This document shows positions 32,572-42,318 of a stretch of DNA of 46,303 nucleotides, in pieces (the first letter of the stretch is position 1; each line of letters opens with the position of its first letter). The stretch covers positions 1 to 46,303 of the forward strand of contig JAYZLP010000001.1 of the NCBI GenBank assembly GCA_036154155.1, read 5' to 3'. The stretch comes from MGIIb-O5 sp036154155 (lineage in GTDB: Archaea; Thermoplasmatota; Poseidoniia; Poseidoniales; Thalassarchaeaceae). The translations under genes and the position numbers were made by a program. Below the pieces are notes generated by a model. It searched no databases and was not told where the DNA came from. It worked only from the letters and a program-made list of their open reading frames with translations.

Positions 32572-33276
32572 ATGGCCGATGTAGAGGGGCTCAAGCGAGA
32601 AGCTGGAATTACCGCCTGTGGCTTCATACGAAGTGGGATGAGGCTCGGCCTCGGGACTGGTTCCACAGTTAGGTACACTATAATCGAGATTGGCCGCATG
32701 ATTTCAGAGGACGGAATCGATGTTGTCGGAGTTCCAACCAGCGAGTCCACAAGGGAATTAGCCGAGTCATTGGGAATCCCGCTGATCCCTATTTCCGAGG
32801 CCAATAGGCTAGATCTGACAATAGATGGGGCCGATGAGTTCGACCCTGGATTTTCCCTGATAAAGGGCGGTGGCGGCGCCCTAACTCGTGAGAAGGAAGT
32901 GGCTATGATTTCCGACTCAATGATTGTGGTGGCCGATGATAGGAAGAAGGTCCCAGTATTGGGAGAATTCGACCTGCCAATAGAGGTCTCCCCCGATAAA
33001 TGGCAGGAGGTCTCAGAGTCCATTAGCCAGTCTTCTGGTATTGGGTCCACCCTCAGGGGCGGAGAACATTCTCCCTATGTCACTGATAATGACGGCTTCA
33101 TCCTGGATTGCAAGTTTGGCCCAACTATCACGGAACCGTCTATTTTGGAGGCCCAACTACTGTCAATAGACGGAGTAGTCCAAGTTGGATTGTTCGTGGG
33201 CCTTTGTGATGCAGTAGTGATGGCGACAGGCTCTGGGGTAGAGACATTAGTCAACCCGGTTGGAAGATTGCATTGA
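32572..33276 (+). CDS. rpiA: Ribose-5-phosphate isomerase A
   Basis: Interconverts ribose 5-phosphate and ribulose 5-phosphate. From ATG 32572 the protein has 234 aa, matching the family. Motifs are GLGTGSTV (26-33), DGADE (85-89), KGGGGALTREK with the catalytic Glu107, and VADDRKKV. The frame stays open upstream to 32464, but that part lies beside the RNase P RNA and adds nothing conserved. A TATA-like CCATATTTTC (32523-32532) precedes the start. tRNA-Lys follows on the same strand. Confidence 0.92.
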   Translation: MADVEGLKREAGITACGFIRSGMRLGLGTGSTVRYTIIEIGRMISEDGIDVVGVPTSESTRELAESLGIPLIPISEANRLDLTIDGADEFDPGFSLIKGGGGALTREKEVAMISDSMIVVADDRKKVPVLGEFDLPIEVSPDKWQEVSESISQSSGIGSTLRGGEHSPYVTDNDGFILDCKFGPTITEPSILEAQLLSIDGVVQVGLFVGLCDAVVMATGSGVETLVNPVGRLH

Positions 33277-33291
33277 TTCACGACCCGTCGC

Positions 33292-33300
33292 GGTTAAATC
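33292..33300 (+). promoter_or_regulatory. Candidate TATA box for tRNA-Lys
   Basis: GGTTAAATC is centred 26 bases upstream of the tRNA-Lys 5' end. The same CTAAATC-like element is seen before the last gene of the window. Confidence 0.45.
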
Positions 33301-33321
33301 GGGTGGACGGCTCCGAGGGCC

Positions 33322-33398
33322 GGGTCTGTAGCTTAGTCAGGTAGAGCACCCGGCTCTTAACCGGGCGGTCGCGGGTTCGAACCCCGTCAGACCCGCCA
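33322..33398 (+). tRNA. tRNA-Lys (CTT)
   Basis: The acceptor GGGTCTG pairs with CAGACCC, discriminator G, and encoded CCA (33396-33398). The anticodon stem CCCGG/CCGGG encloses CTCTTAA, giving anticodon CTT for AAG codons. The T arm carries GGGTTCGAACCCC. No intron. Confidence 0.95.
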
Positions 33399-33466
33399 TT
33401 GAAACGCCTAAGCGGCGCGGGAATCATTAACCAAACGTTGAGTAGGAGGACCTAGGTGGACGAGCC

Positions 33467-34795
33467 ATGGCCAAGTCATACTGGATAGGGGACGTTCTCT
33501 CGGGCTCTCACGATGGGGCCGAAGTCGAGCTCAAGGGCTGGGTCCACAGATCAAGGGGTTCGAACAAGATACGTTTCGTAGTTCTGAGGGATTCTACTGG
33601 CACTGTTCAATGTGTAATCAAGAGGGAAACAGTTGGGGACTCCGTTTTTGAGGATCTCGCCGGGGCCCTGATTGAATCTAGCGTCGTTCTCAAGGGCACT
33701 GTTTCCCCCACTGATCGCGAGCACGGCCATGAGGTCCAGGTCTCTTCTGGAGAGGTGATAGGGCCCGTGAGTCCGGACAGGCCATTCCCCATCACAGAGT
33801 CCGCGATGGCCGAGGCCGACGGAGGTGAGACAGAGTTCCTTCTCGACAACAGGCACCTGTACCTTCGAACAGGAAGGATGACTACCATGCTGAAGATACG
33901 TTCCTCAGTCTTCGGGGCTGTTCATTCCTACTTCAGAGACCTCGACTTCGTTGAGTACCAAGCACCCAATTTCGTGGCAGGTGCGGTTGAGGGCGGAAGC
34001 ACACTTTTCGAGGTTCCTTACTTTGGCAGAAAGGCCTACCTCACACAGTCATGGCAGCTATATGCGGAGGCTGCCATGCCATCCCTAGAGAGGTTATACA
34101 CAATCGCCCCCTCTTTCAGAGCCGAGAAGAGTCGAACTAGGAGGCACCTAACCGAATTCTGGCATGCCGAGATGGAGATCGCATGGGGTGGGAACGAGGA
34201 AGTAATGAATCACGGAGAGGCCCTAGTTAGGAGTGTCGCCGGTAAACTACTCGAGGAGAGGGAGGCCGAACTTACTGATTTGGGAAGGGATCTCGACCTG
34301 GTATCGAGATATGCCGACAGCAGGTATCCAAGGATGAGGTACGATGAGGCTATTGAAACACTGCAGGGGTTGGGAATCGCAGTAGAGTGGGGGCAGGACC
34401 TGGACTATAGCAAGGAGAAGGTTCTGACGCAAGACTTCGATGTACCGCACTTCCTCACTCACTACCCCCGTATAGCCAAGCCATTCTACCACAGGCCTGA
34501 CCCAGACGACCCGAAGTATGTCCTATGCCATGATTTGCTAGCTCCAGAGGGATATGGTGAGATTATTGGCGGCGGAGAGAGGACTTGGTCCGAGAAGGAG
34601 ATATTGGAGAGAATCGATGAGGAGGGGACCCCGAGGGAGCCATACGAGTTCTACATCGACGTCCGCCGATACGGTGGCGTTCCCCATGGCGGGTTCGGCA
34701 TGGGGGTAGACAGAGTGTGCTCATGGCTCTCAGGGGCGGATCACATCAGAGAGACCATCCCCTTCCCCCGTGACAGCAGGCGTGTTACCCCCTAG
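33467..34795 (+). CDS. asnS: Asparaginyl-tRNA synthetase
   Basis: Class II aminoacyl-tRNA synthetase of 442 aa charging tRNA-Asn. The N-terminal OB-fold (about 15-110) carries VELKGWVHRSRGSNKIRFVVLRD-type features. The catalytic domain has FGRKAYLTQSWQLYAEA, the motif 2 sequence APSFRAEKSRTRRHLTEFW, and motif 3 GGFGMGVDRV with TIPFPRDSRR at the end. The EKSRTRRHLTEFWHAE pattern separates AsnRS from AspRS. ATG 33467 is preceded by a Shine-Dalgarno-like AGGTGGA. It is unclear whether Asn is also made by transamidation; no gat genes are in the window. Confidence 0.93.
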   Translation: MAKSYWIGDVLSGSHDGAEVELKGWVHRSRGSNKIRFVVLRDSTGTVQCVIKRETVGDSVFEDLAGALIESSVVLKGTVSPTDREHGHEVQVSSGEVIGPVSPDRPFPITESAMAEADGGETEFLLDNRHLYLRTGRMTTMLKIRSSVFGAVHSYFRDLDFVEYQAPNFVAGAVEGGSTLFEVPYFGRKAYLTQSWQLYAEAAMPSLERLYTIAPSFRAEKSRTRRHLTEFWHAEMEIAWGGNEEVMNHGEALVRSVAGKLLEEREAELTDLGRDLDLVSRYADSRYPRMRYDEAIETLQGLGIAVEWGQDLDYSKEKVLTQDFDVPHFLTHYPRIAKPFYHRPDPDDPKYVLCHDLLAPEGYGEIIGGGERTWSEKEILERIDEEGTPREPYEFYIDVRRYGGVPHGGFGMGVDRVCSWLSGADHIRETIPFPRDSRRVTP

Positions 34796-34836
34796 GTAAT
34801 CGAATCCCTCATACGCCATGGTTACTTGGGAAGGAC

Positions 34837-36051
34837 ATGGCGGACGATTGGCGAACAATGGACATCGCCAACCCCACAGAGGAGCATTCGATGCTCCGTC
34901 AGATGGTCAGAGACTTCGTAAGAGACGAGGTTGAGAACCAGGCCTTGGAGCATGACAGGGATGAGATATTCAACTCCTCCCTATTCAGGAGACTAGGTCA
35001 GATGGGGCTCCTTGGAATCACAGTTCCTGACGAGTTTGGAGGAGGGGGGATGGACGCCACCGCTGTGGCTATAATTAACGAAGAACTCTCGTACTCCGAT
35101 CCAGCCTTCTGCCTAGCATACCTCGCCCACGACCAACTAATGGTCAACAACCTAGCCCAGAACGGAAGCGAGGAGCAGAAATCCAAGATTCTGCCTAAGG
35201 TGTGTAGCGGAGAGTGGATCGGATGCATGGCGATGAGTGAGCCCGATTATGGGACAGATGTACTTGGAATGCAAACACGTGCATCATTGAGGGATGACGG
35301 AAATTGGGTCATTAATGGAAGGAAGATGTGGATCACCAACGGCTCACTGGACGAGGAGGGGACCCCTGCTGACATAGTATGGCTTTACGCCAGGACGGGA
35401 ACCGATGAAAGAGGTAGGGCCGAGATTTCCACCTTCCTCGTGGAGAGGGGGACAGAGGGTTTCAGTGTCGGACAGAAAATAACCGACAAGCTAGGTATGA
35501 GGGCTAGCAATACCGCTGAATTGGTCTTTGAGGACTGCGTCGTTCCCGCAGAGAATCTCGTTGGAGAGCCAGGGGAATCCATGATACATATGATGAGGAA
35601 CCTCGAGCTAGAGAGACTCGGATTGGCAGCGATGGCCCTTGGAATCTCGAGAAGGTGCCTTTCTGCAATGAATGATTACGCATCTGAGAGGCAGGCCTTC
35701 GGCACAGAGATCAGGAATTTCGGTCAGATACAGAGGCACCTTGGAGAGTCATGGTCCGAGTATCGCGCCATGAGGTCATATGTTTACGACACGGCCCGTC
35801 AGATAGAACTCGCGGAATCAGGAAACAGACTGGACTCTGACGGAGTCAAGCTGTTCGGGACCACCGCTGCCAAGAACATCGCTGATAGGGCCATACAGGT
35901 GATGGGCGGTTATGGGTACGTTGGAGAGTACGTTGTCGAGAGACTTTGGAGGGATGCAAAGCTCCTGGAAATAGGGGGTGGAACCCTTGAGGGCCACCAG
36001 AAGAACATCGCTAGGGACCTCTCTGCCAACAGCGAAGCGATAGAGGGTTGA
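34837..36051 (+). CDS. Acyl-CoA dehydrogenase
   Basis: FAD-dependent enzyme of 404 aa that oxidises acyl-CoA to 2-enoyl-CoA and passes electrons to electron-transfer flavoprotein. Visible motifs are MAMSEPDYGTD (131-141), the WITNG segment (166-170), and GGYGYVGEYVVERLWRDAK. The tail IGGGTLEGHQ has Gly where MCAD-type enzymes carry the catalytic Glu. The base is instead probably Glu259 in NLELERLGLA, the isovaleryl-CoA dehydrogenase position. A branched-chain or glutaryl-like substrate is therefore possible but not provable. The stop touches the 3' end of tRNA-Gln on the other strand. Confidence 0.9.
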   Translation: MADDWRTMDIANPTEEHSMLRQMVRDFVRDEVENQALEHDRDEIFNSSLFRRLGQMGLLGITVPDEFGGGGMDATAVAIINEELSYSDPAFCLAYLAHDQLMVNNLAQNGSEEQKSKILPKVCSGEWIGCMAMSEPDYGTDVLGMQTRASLRDDGNWVINGRKMWITNGSLDEEGTPADIVWLYARTGTDERGRAEISTFLVERGTEGFSVGQKITDKLGMRASNTAELVFEDCVVPAENLVGEPGESMIHMMRNLELERLGLAAMALGISRRCLSAMNDYASERQAFGTEIRNFGQIQRHLGESWSEYRAMRSYVYDTARQIELAESGNRLDSDGVKLFGTTAAKNIADRAIQVMGGYGYVGEYVVERLWRDAKLLEIGGGTLEGHQKNIARDLSANSEAIEG

Positions 36052-36127
36052 TGGTAGTCCCGGGAGGGTTCGAACCTCCGTCACCGGGTCCAAAACCCGG
36101 TATGATGGACCTCTACACTACGGGACT
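36052..36127 (-). tRNA. tRNA-Gln (TTG)
   Basis: Minus-strand cloverleaf: acceptor AGTCCCG pairs with CGGGACT, discriminator A, encoded CCA (36052-36054). The anticodon stem CCGGG/CCCGG encloses TTTTGGA, giving anticodon TTG for CAA. The T arm has GAGGTTCGAACCCTC. The CCA end lies directly next to the acyl-CoA dehydrogenase stop codon. Confidence 0.94.
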
Positions 36128-36213
36128 GTGACCCTCGGACACGAATCTTTCGCTTTGGACTTGACGGGACACGGCGCCGGCACAATCAAAGAAGTGAGAA
36201 TGCACGACTCACC

Positions 36214-39200
36214 ATGCGTCAGCGTATTGCGTGCCTCCTTATGCTGATGATAATACTCCATCCTGCCTCGACAGCTGTATCGGGATACGGCCCCGAAACA
36301 AGACGAGAAGACGCCCAACTCATGGAATCCGCCCCAGTAGCCCCTCCCTCAGTGTCTGTAACAGGCACATGGCTGGACCCAGGTCTTCAGGAGAGGGCAG
36401 ATGGAGGGGCCCCGGAAGTCAGGGTCACGGTAATCACCAAGGCACTCAAGTCACTTTCAGAATGGCAGGAAGAAAATGGGGCTCTGGAGAAACAGCTTCC
36501 GCCCGGCCCGGGAGAGTCCCTTGTCAACCTAGAGGTCTCCGACGGGGAAATTGATCATAGGACTTTTTGGGTGGACTCTTCATTGGTCCACAAGATCTCT
36601 GGGATTCCCGGAGTAATCGCAGTAATAGACGCCGAGAGGGCCCCAGAACCATACGACACAATTCCGTTCGAGAAGCCCCCGGGTGTTTCTCCTGATTCTG
36701 TTAGGAGCGGGGAAATCCACGGCGCTAACGATGCATGGGAAATGGGCTACACTGGAGAGGGCGTGATTGTAGCGGTAGCTGATACGGGAGTAGATTTCGC
36801 CCATCCCGATTTGAATGGAACCCAAGCTAGAGTGACATACGACAAGTCTCCTTACGAGGGTTGGCCACTTATGTTGGATCACAATAGTATGTACTACTGG
36901 ATGGTATACGGGGAGGCATACCCCGCACGCTCCACATGGTATGCGGACACCTCAACAATAGATATCGATAACAACTCTGACGGCCTTCTGGAGGACTCTG
37001 GATTCAACGTTACAGGGGTCAACGCGTCTCTTTCGGGACTCTACCACCTAGGCCAACACCCCGACTCATATCTACGCTCCAAGCAAGGAGGTGATGTCCC
37101 AATCCTCGTTGTAGATGATAGGACATCGGGGCTATACGAGACAGTATACGCCGACTTAGATCGTGATGGCGACTTCGGAGACGAGGTGCCTATGAGGCCG
37201 GGCGAAGAGACTGCAGGTATGGATACAGACGGAGATGGACTGTGGGACGTCTCAGCGGGACTCGTCTACTGGGTATCCGATGGGTCTCTGGGAGTTCCCT
37301 ACGGGAGTACTTATGCGGCCAGACACGGCTACTCTGACAGAGTTGCAGGCGCTGGAAACCTCACCCTATTCATGTTCGAATCTGGCAGCCATGGGACACT
37401 ATGCGCGAGTGCAGTAGCAGCACAGGGCGTAGTCAGTGATGGAAAGGTTCTCGGAATGGCCCCCAATGCAACCATCACTTCAATCGGCAACCACTACTCA
37501 GGCGGACACATGCTGGATGGCTGGAGATTCATAGCAGAAGGCTATGATGGCAATATCGACACTCCTGATCAGCCACACATCGGCTCCTTTTCGTTTGGCT
37601 ACTCCTCCGTTGATGACGCTGGGGCAGACGGATACTCACTCTACCTAGACTGGCTGACTAGGATTTACAACAACAACACCTCTTATGCAGTTGCGATAGG
37701 AAACGGCGGCCATGGATTCGGGACCGCAAAGTCCCCGGGGGCATCAAATGGTGTGTTCTCAGTAGGCGCCTTCAGCAGTAGGTCGAGTGACTCATGGGGC
37801 CAGAACGCACCTTGGTCCAACAGGGGTCCAAATGTACTTGGAAGGATGGACCCCGACATCGTTTCAGTCGGGTGGTCCGCTACTGGCGACGTCCCCCTGA
37901 ATCAGAGAAGCGACGCCAACTCAGCATGGGGGACATGGGGAGGAACCAGCCTAGCAACCCCAATTGCCGCCGGCCTCATGGCGGTAGTCGCACAGGCGTG
38001 GCAGGAGAACCTAGGCGTGCACCCAAAGTCCCAGGAGTTCAGGGACTTCGTCCTCTCAACCTCGGACGACAGGGGGTATGAGCCATTTGTACAAGGGGGC
38101 GGGTGGTTCAACGCATCGAGAGCAGCCTCAACCCTGGAGGGCGAAAATGGCACATGGTGGGCAAGTCCCGCCCAGTGGAACAGTGGCACCTTCCAAGGGG
38201 AGCATAGAGATGCTAACGTGAATCTGATGAGGCCCGGAGAGAGTCAACTGGTGGAAATTGAATTCACCAATTACGCGGACTCGGATGTACATCTCAGGTA
38301 TACCCCCATCAGATTCTCCCCCCTCGCTCACGATGTAGTGGTGTGGAACAGTACCGGCAATGGGAGCGACGAAGGAGACGAGAACGGGTCATGGGATGGG
38401 CATCAGGGGGATAGGCCGGACCTACTAATCCCCCTGCACATCGAATCCGACCCACTCTTCCAACTGCCACACGGGACAAGGCAGCTACGCGCTAGGGCAA
38501 CTATCGACTACTCCCATTTCGATGGCAACCAAGATAGGAACTCCGAGGAGAGGGTTTTCCTTCAGATTTACAGATGGACCGATGAAGATGGAGACGGAGT
38601 ATACGTCGAGGACTTCGATAACGACTCGACGGTCGACTCAGACGACTGGACAGAGGCGGACGAACTGGAAGAGGTGACCTACTGGTGGTCAAACGGACCA
38701 AACGCCGAGGTACGAGTCGGGAACCCATTCGAAGACGCAAGAGACGGGCTACTTCTAGGGGTTTGGAACTACAACGGCCAACTCTCGGATGAGGGCGTCA
38801 GAATAGAGATTGACTGGACATCCTTCGGAAGCGAGGAAGAAGAGTGGATTTCCATGCCATCGAGCAGGAATGTGCCATCAAACAGCTCAAGCACAGTTCC
38901 AATGACAATTAGTGTGCCTCATGGCGCAGACCCAGGCCTTCACCAGCACGGAGTCCTCGTGGAGTCCCATTTCGTGAATCAATCCTCTGGACAGATATAC
39001 CCGTCGCACCGAAACTGGACCCTGCCGATAGTCACAAATGTGCCGTGGATCGGACCATTCTCCCTCGAGGCAGCTCCCCTGGATGGGAACGTCTCCAACC
39101 AGACACTGTACACGGAAGAGTGGATATCGGGGGCCACGCGATGGGACTGGAGGTCCGAGAGCGGCGACTGGAGGTTCCTGTCAGTCGAATGGCCCACTGA

Positions 39201-42200
39201 GTGGGATACAGGCGGAACCGCTGTTTTGGACGTCAATTGGGAGGACAATCAGTACACCGATGTAGACGTCCTATGGATGTCCGAGATGGCACATGGATAT
39301 GCAGAAGAGGATTCGAGACCATATGGCAACTCCACGTTTTTCATCGATGAGAGGTCCACAAACAACCACGTCTCCTCGGGATCCCACAATTGGGGCACAT
39401 TCACGGGTACTTCACGCGAGGTATTCGCGGTCCCCGTCTCGCCCGGGGTTCACCAGATGGCACTCCATACCGCACTACACGGGGTGCAAACAAACGACAA
39501 CGCCTTGAACATCTCAGTGGGTTACATTGCTGCAGAGGAATCAGGCTTCGAGAGGGTGGTGACCGACTGGTCACAGGGCAGCGGGGTAGACGCGGTTCAC
39601 GTAGTCTCAACGATTCCGCTGCCCGTTTCAAACGTCTCCGCATATGGGTGGTCTCAGCCAGTATACATGGACAATGAGACAGCATCGCAGGATGTTTCAT
39701 CCAACAAAATGACGGCTTCGTGGTGGCACAATTTATCGGTTCAGAACGCCTCTGAGATATCGATTAAGATGAATGCACACGGCGATGCAGATCTGGATCT
39801 GTTCCTGTTCAGGGATTCGAATGAAGACGGCGAGTTCTCTTCAGGGGAGGAGGTAAGCCGCTCTTGGTCAAGCTCCTCATCCGAATCAATAGACATCATC
39901 AACCCGGAAGACGGGCTATACTCTGTAGCAGTACACGGCTACTCCGTGCCCGGTGGCACAGTCCAGTTCTGGATTGACATTGACGTGGTCGGCGGTGACG
40001 AACTAAGGATAATGGATCAGATGGGCCTCAGTGACTCTGAGATAGCATCTATTTGGCCAACTGGTTCAGACACTCTTGCAGGGCAGGTCCCCCACTCTGC
40101 CATCCAGGTGAACTTGGAATTCGACAGACCCGATTCAGCAGGTTCCTGGTCGGGCTTCATCGACATCGAACTCGAGGGGGGAATCAACCTGAGGCTCCCA
40201 TACGCATACGAATTAGTCGAACTCGACCCAGAGGTCACTTTCTCGGTTCCCTCCAACATGACTCAGACAAATGAGACTGTCCCAATAGAGATACACGCCT
40301 TAGACACCGGGATAGGCTTCAGGCTAGACGACCTAAATTGGTACGCAGCTAGCAACGGCACCACCATCCCTCCCGCAGACCTCGTGGAGGCCGTCGAAAC
40401 GACAGGGGCGCACCACAATCTGACAATGCTCTGGAACAGCGGTAACCATTTCGCCATACCAGAGAACGTCTCATTCAGGGAGGTATGGATCAACTCAACC
40501 CTTCCCGAGGTCGAGCAATGGCACGATTATGCGGTTAATCTGACAGACATTTCCGGATTCTTCGACGACGCATTCCTTTCCGTTGCCTTCGACGAAACAG
40601 CTCCAAACCTTGCGGTCAGCCACATCCCATGGATTACCAGTAATGAGATTCTGACCTACCAAATCCAGACTGAGCCAGGAGCATCAGCACATCACTCTGG
40701 CAGCGTGATAGATATCGACGACTCAGGAAATGCAGAGGTGTCCTTCCAGCTTTCACAGGCGGAGGTCGGTTTCAACCCCTCCACAGGAGAATCCTACTAC
40801 TACATCGATGGATCTAGCATCTTCGACATTTCGGTCAGTGATGCGGCGGGCAATTCAGTGTCAAGGCACTACGAGGTCATTTTCGATCCCGAGCTTCCAA
40901 CCAATCCGTCACTTCACTCACTCACCGATCAAGATGGCCGACTATACCCTCCGTCCTCCATATCAACCCCGGTAAATCTGACCCATGGGACCCTCGCAAT
41001 GTCCGTACCATCCGATGTAAGGTCTTGGTGCATGACCCTACTATCCGACGTCTCGGAGCACAGTGTCCAAGACTGCGGAGAGGTCCATATGATTCCCGGC
41101 CTATACAGTCCCGCCACAGGCCACCCCGACCCTTCTAGCCAAGGGGGCTCACAGGACTATTCGCCGGCATCATACTCATTCAACACAGAAACACTTCCCG
41201 ATGGCGACTACACAATCATCCTGGAGCTGTATGACTGGGCCAACAACTCTGCTCTAGAAACGTGGCCCATGTCGATAGACAACACCGTACCAGTGGTCGA
41301 GTGGACCCTGAGCCCTTCGGACAGCAACTCCTCCTTCTTCGACCATAGGCAGGGCCTCTCATGGTCTTCCAGCGAATTCGTGCACCTCATTTTCACAATC
41401 AACGGGGAGACGGTCAGTGAGAGGAACTCTACAACAGGAGGCGCCATTTTCGAGCTTAACAGGACCGGCGTCCATAACGTATGCATAATCGCAGTTGACA
41501 GAACAGAGCCCCATGACAATGACAACAGGTACGTCGATTGCAGGGAGATGACGCTCGATGACACCATTTACGATTCGGTAGTCATAGCAAACTGGAATGG
41601 GGGACTGGTCTCCTCCGATTCCGTTCAAGCGACGATCCAGAGGGGGCCAGACCAGGAGATTTGGTGGAAACCCATCGACTCCAGCGAGATGTACCTCATC
41701 ACCCCGGGGATGGATGTAGTAACTATCGATTTCGAATTGTCCGAGGGCGATAACCAGTTCCTTGTGAACATAGAGTCACTCCATGAGATAGACTCGTATT
41801 ACCTGTCTGTGGTTAGAGACACTACCGCACCGGAGCTATCTATGTGGGAGGTTACCAACAGAACATCCAACTTGGAGGCCAAGAGGGCGATATCAGGAAC
41901 ATGCGAGAGGGGCTCAAATGTCATGATTTGGAGCGATGTCGATAGCCATCAGTTCGTATGTCCCATATCAGAGGAGTACAGCATTCTTGTCGAGGTCCTG
42001 GCCATAGCAGGCGAGCATAACGTCTACGCCCTCTCAACTGACAGCGCCAACAATGAGGTGAGGTTGACAATCTCGGTCCTGAATCAGGAATGGTCAGACT
42101 GGGCAATAGAGGACGCCCGTGCTGGGGGCCCCATGCTGTGGTGGTTCTCACTCGCCTTCATCGTACTTCTGGCTGCAGTGGTCGTCCCGTCCATAACTAT

Positions 42201-42318
42201 CGCCAGGAGGAGGTCACGCAACAAGAGGATACTCAGCCACGGCCCCGACCTCGACGAGATTATGGCAGAGATAGAGGCAGCTGCAGACCTCCAGGTAGCA
42301 GAAATGGAAGAGGAATGA
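36214..42318 (+). CDS. Giant membrane-anchored subtilisin-like protease (S8)
   Basis: 2034-aa exported serine protease. The signal peptide is at about 1-24. The catalytic triad is Asp190 (ADTGVDFAHPD), His393 (SGSHGTLCA) and Ser579 (GGTSLATPIAAG), with oxyanion Asn in AIGNGGHG. The Asp-to-His gap of about 200 residues is far larger than in subtilisin. It holds EF-like acidic loops (DLDRDGDFGDE, DTDGDGLWD), recalling pyrolysin and TPP-II. Residues about 640-1950 are beta-rich, including a PPC-like domain near 1190-1270 (ADLDLFLFRDSNEDGEF) and Ig-like modules, with many N-glycosylation sequons. A membrane helix (about 1973-1994) and a short acidic cytoplasmic tail end it. Probably degrades extracellular protein for nutrition. 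Confidence 0.92.
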   Translation: MRQRIACLLMLMIILHPASTAVSGYGPETRREDAQLMESAPVAPPSVSVTGTWLDPGLQERADGGAPEVRVTVITKALKSLSEWQEENGALEKQLPPGPGESLVNLEVSDGEIDHRTFWVDSSLVHKISGIPGVIAVIDAERAPEPYDTIPFEKPPGVSPDSVRSGEIHGANDAWEMGYTGEGVIVAVADTGVDFAHPDLNGTQARVTYDKSPYEGWPLMLDHNSMYYWMVYGEAYPARSTWYADTSTIDIDNNSDGLLEDSGFNVTGVNASLSGLYHLGQHPDSYLRSKQGGDVPILVVDDRTSGLYETVYADLDRDGDFGDEVPMRPGEETAGMDTDGDGLWDVSAGLVYWVSDGSLGVPYGSTYAARHGYSDRVAGAGNLTLFMFESGSHGTLCASAVAAQGVVSDGKVLGMAPNATITSIGNHYSGGHMLDGWRFIAEGYDGNIDTPDQPHIGSFSFGYSSVDDAGADGYSLYLDWLTRIYNNNTSYAVAIGNGGHGFGTAKSPGASNGVFSVGAFSSRSSDSWGQNAPWSNRGPNVLGRMDPDIVSVGWSATGDVPLNQRSDANSAWGTWGGTSLATPIAAGLMAVVAQAWQENLGVHPKSQEFRDFVLSTSDDRGYEPFVQGGGWFNASRAASTLEGENGTWWASPAQWNSGTFQGEHRDANVNLMRPGESQLVEIEFTNYADSDVHLRYTPIRFSPLAHDVVVWNSTGNGSDEGDENGSWDGHQGDRPDLLIPLHIESDPLFQLPHGTRQLRARATIDYSHFDGNQDRNSEERVFLQIYRWTDEDGDGVYVEDFDNDSTVDSDDWTEADELEEVTYWWSNGPNAEVRVGNPFEDARDGLLLGVWNYNGQLSDEGVRIEIDWTSFGSEEEEWISMPSSRNVPSNSSSTVPMTISVPHGADPGLHQHGVLVESHFVNQSSGQIYPSHRNWTLPIVTNVPWIGPFSLEAAPLDGNVSNQTLYTEEWISGATRWDWRSESGDWRFLSVEWPTEWDTGGTAVLDVNWEDNQYTDVDVLWMSEMAHGYAEEDSRPYGNSTFFIDERSTNNHVSSGSHNWGTFTGTSREVFAVPVSPGVHQMALHTALHGVQTNDNALNISVGYIAAEESGFERVVTDWSQGSGVDAVHVVSTIPLPVSNVSAYGWSQPVYMDNETASQDVSSNKMTASWWHNLSVQNASEISIKMNAHGDADLDLFLFRDSNEDGEFSSGEEVSRSWSSSSSESIDIINPEDGLYSVAVHGYSVPGGTVQFWIDIDVVGGDELRIMDQMGLSDSEIASIWPTGSDTLAGQVPHSAIQVNLEFDRPDSAGSWSGFIDIELEGGINLRLPYAYELVELDPEVTFSVPSNMTQTNETVPIEIHALDTGIGFRLDDLNWYAASNGTTIPPADLVEAVETTGAHHNLTMLWNSGNHFAIPENVSFREVWINSTLPEVEQWHDYAVNLTDISGFFDDAFLSVAFDETAPNLAVSHIPWITSNEILTYQIQTEPGASAHHSGSVIDIDDSGNAEVSFQLSQAEVGFNPSTGESYYYIDGSSIFDISVSDAAGNSVSRHYEVIFDPELPTNPSLHSLTDQDGRLYPPSSISTPVNLTHGTLAMSVPSDVRSWCMTLLSDVSEHSVQDCGEVHMIPGLYSPATGHPDPSSQGGSQDYSPASYSFNTETLPDGDYTIILELYDWANNSALETWPMSIDNTVPVVEWTLSPSDSNSSFFDHRQGLSWSSSEFVHLIFTINGETVSERNSTTGGAIFELNRTGVHNVCIIAVDRTEPHDNDNRYVDCREMTLDDTIYDSVVIANWNGGLVSSDSVQATIQRGPDQEIWWKPIDSSEMYLITPGMDVVTIDFELSEGDNQFLVNIESLHEIDSYYLSVVRDTTAPELSMWEVTNRTSNLEAKRAISGTCERGSNVMIWSDVDSHQFVCPISEEYSILVEVLAIAGEHNVYALSTDSANNEVRLTISVLNQEWSDWAIEDARAGGPMLWWFSLAFIVLLAAVVVPSITIARRRSRNKRILSHGPDLDEIMAEIEAAADLQVAEMEEE

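Noticed and set aside
42090..42314. Upstream extension of the 3-hydroxyacyl-CoA dehydrogenase frame
   Set aside because: It lies wholly inside the protease coding sequence in another frame, and the Rossmann start is near 42360.
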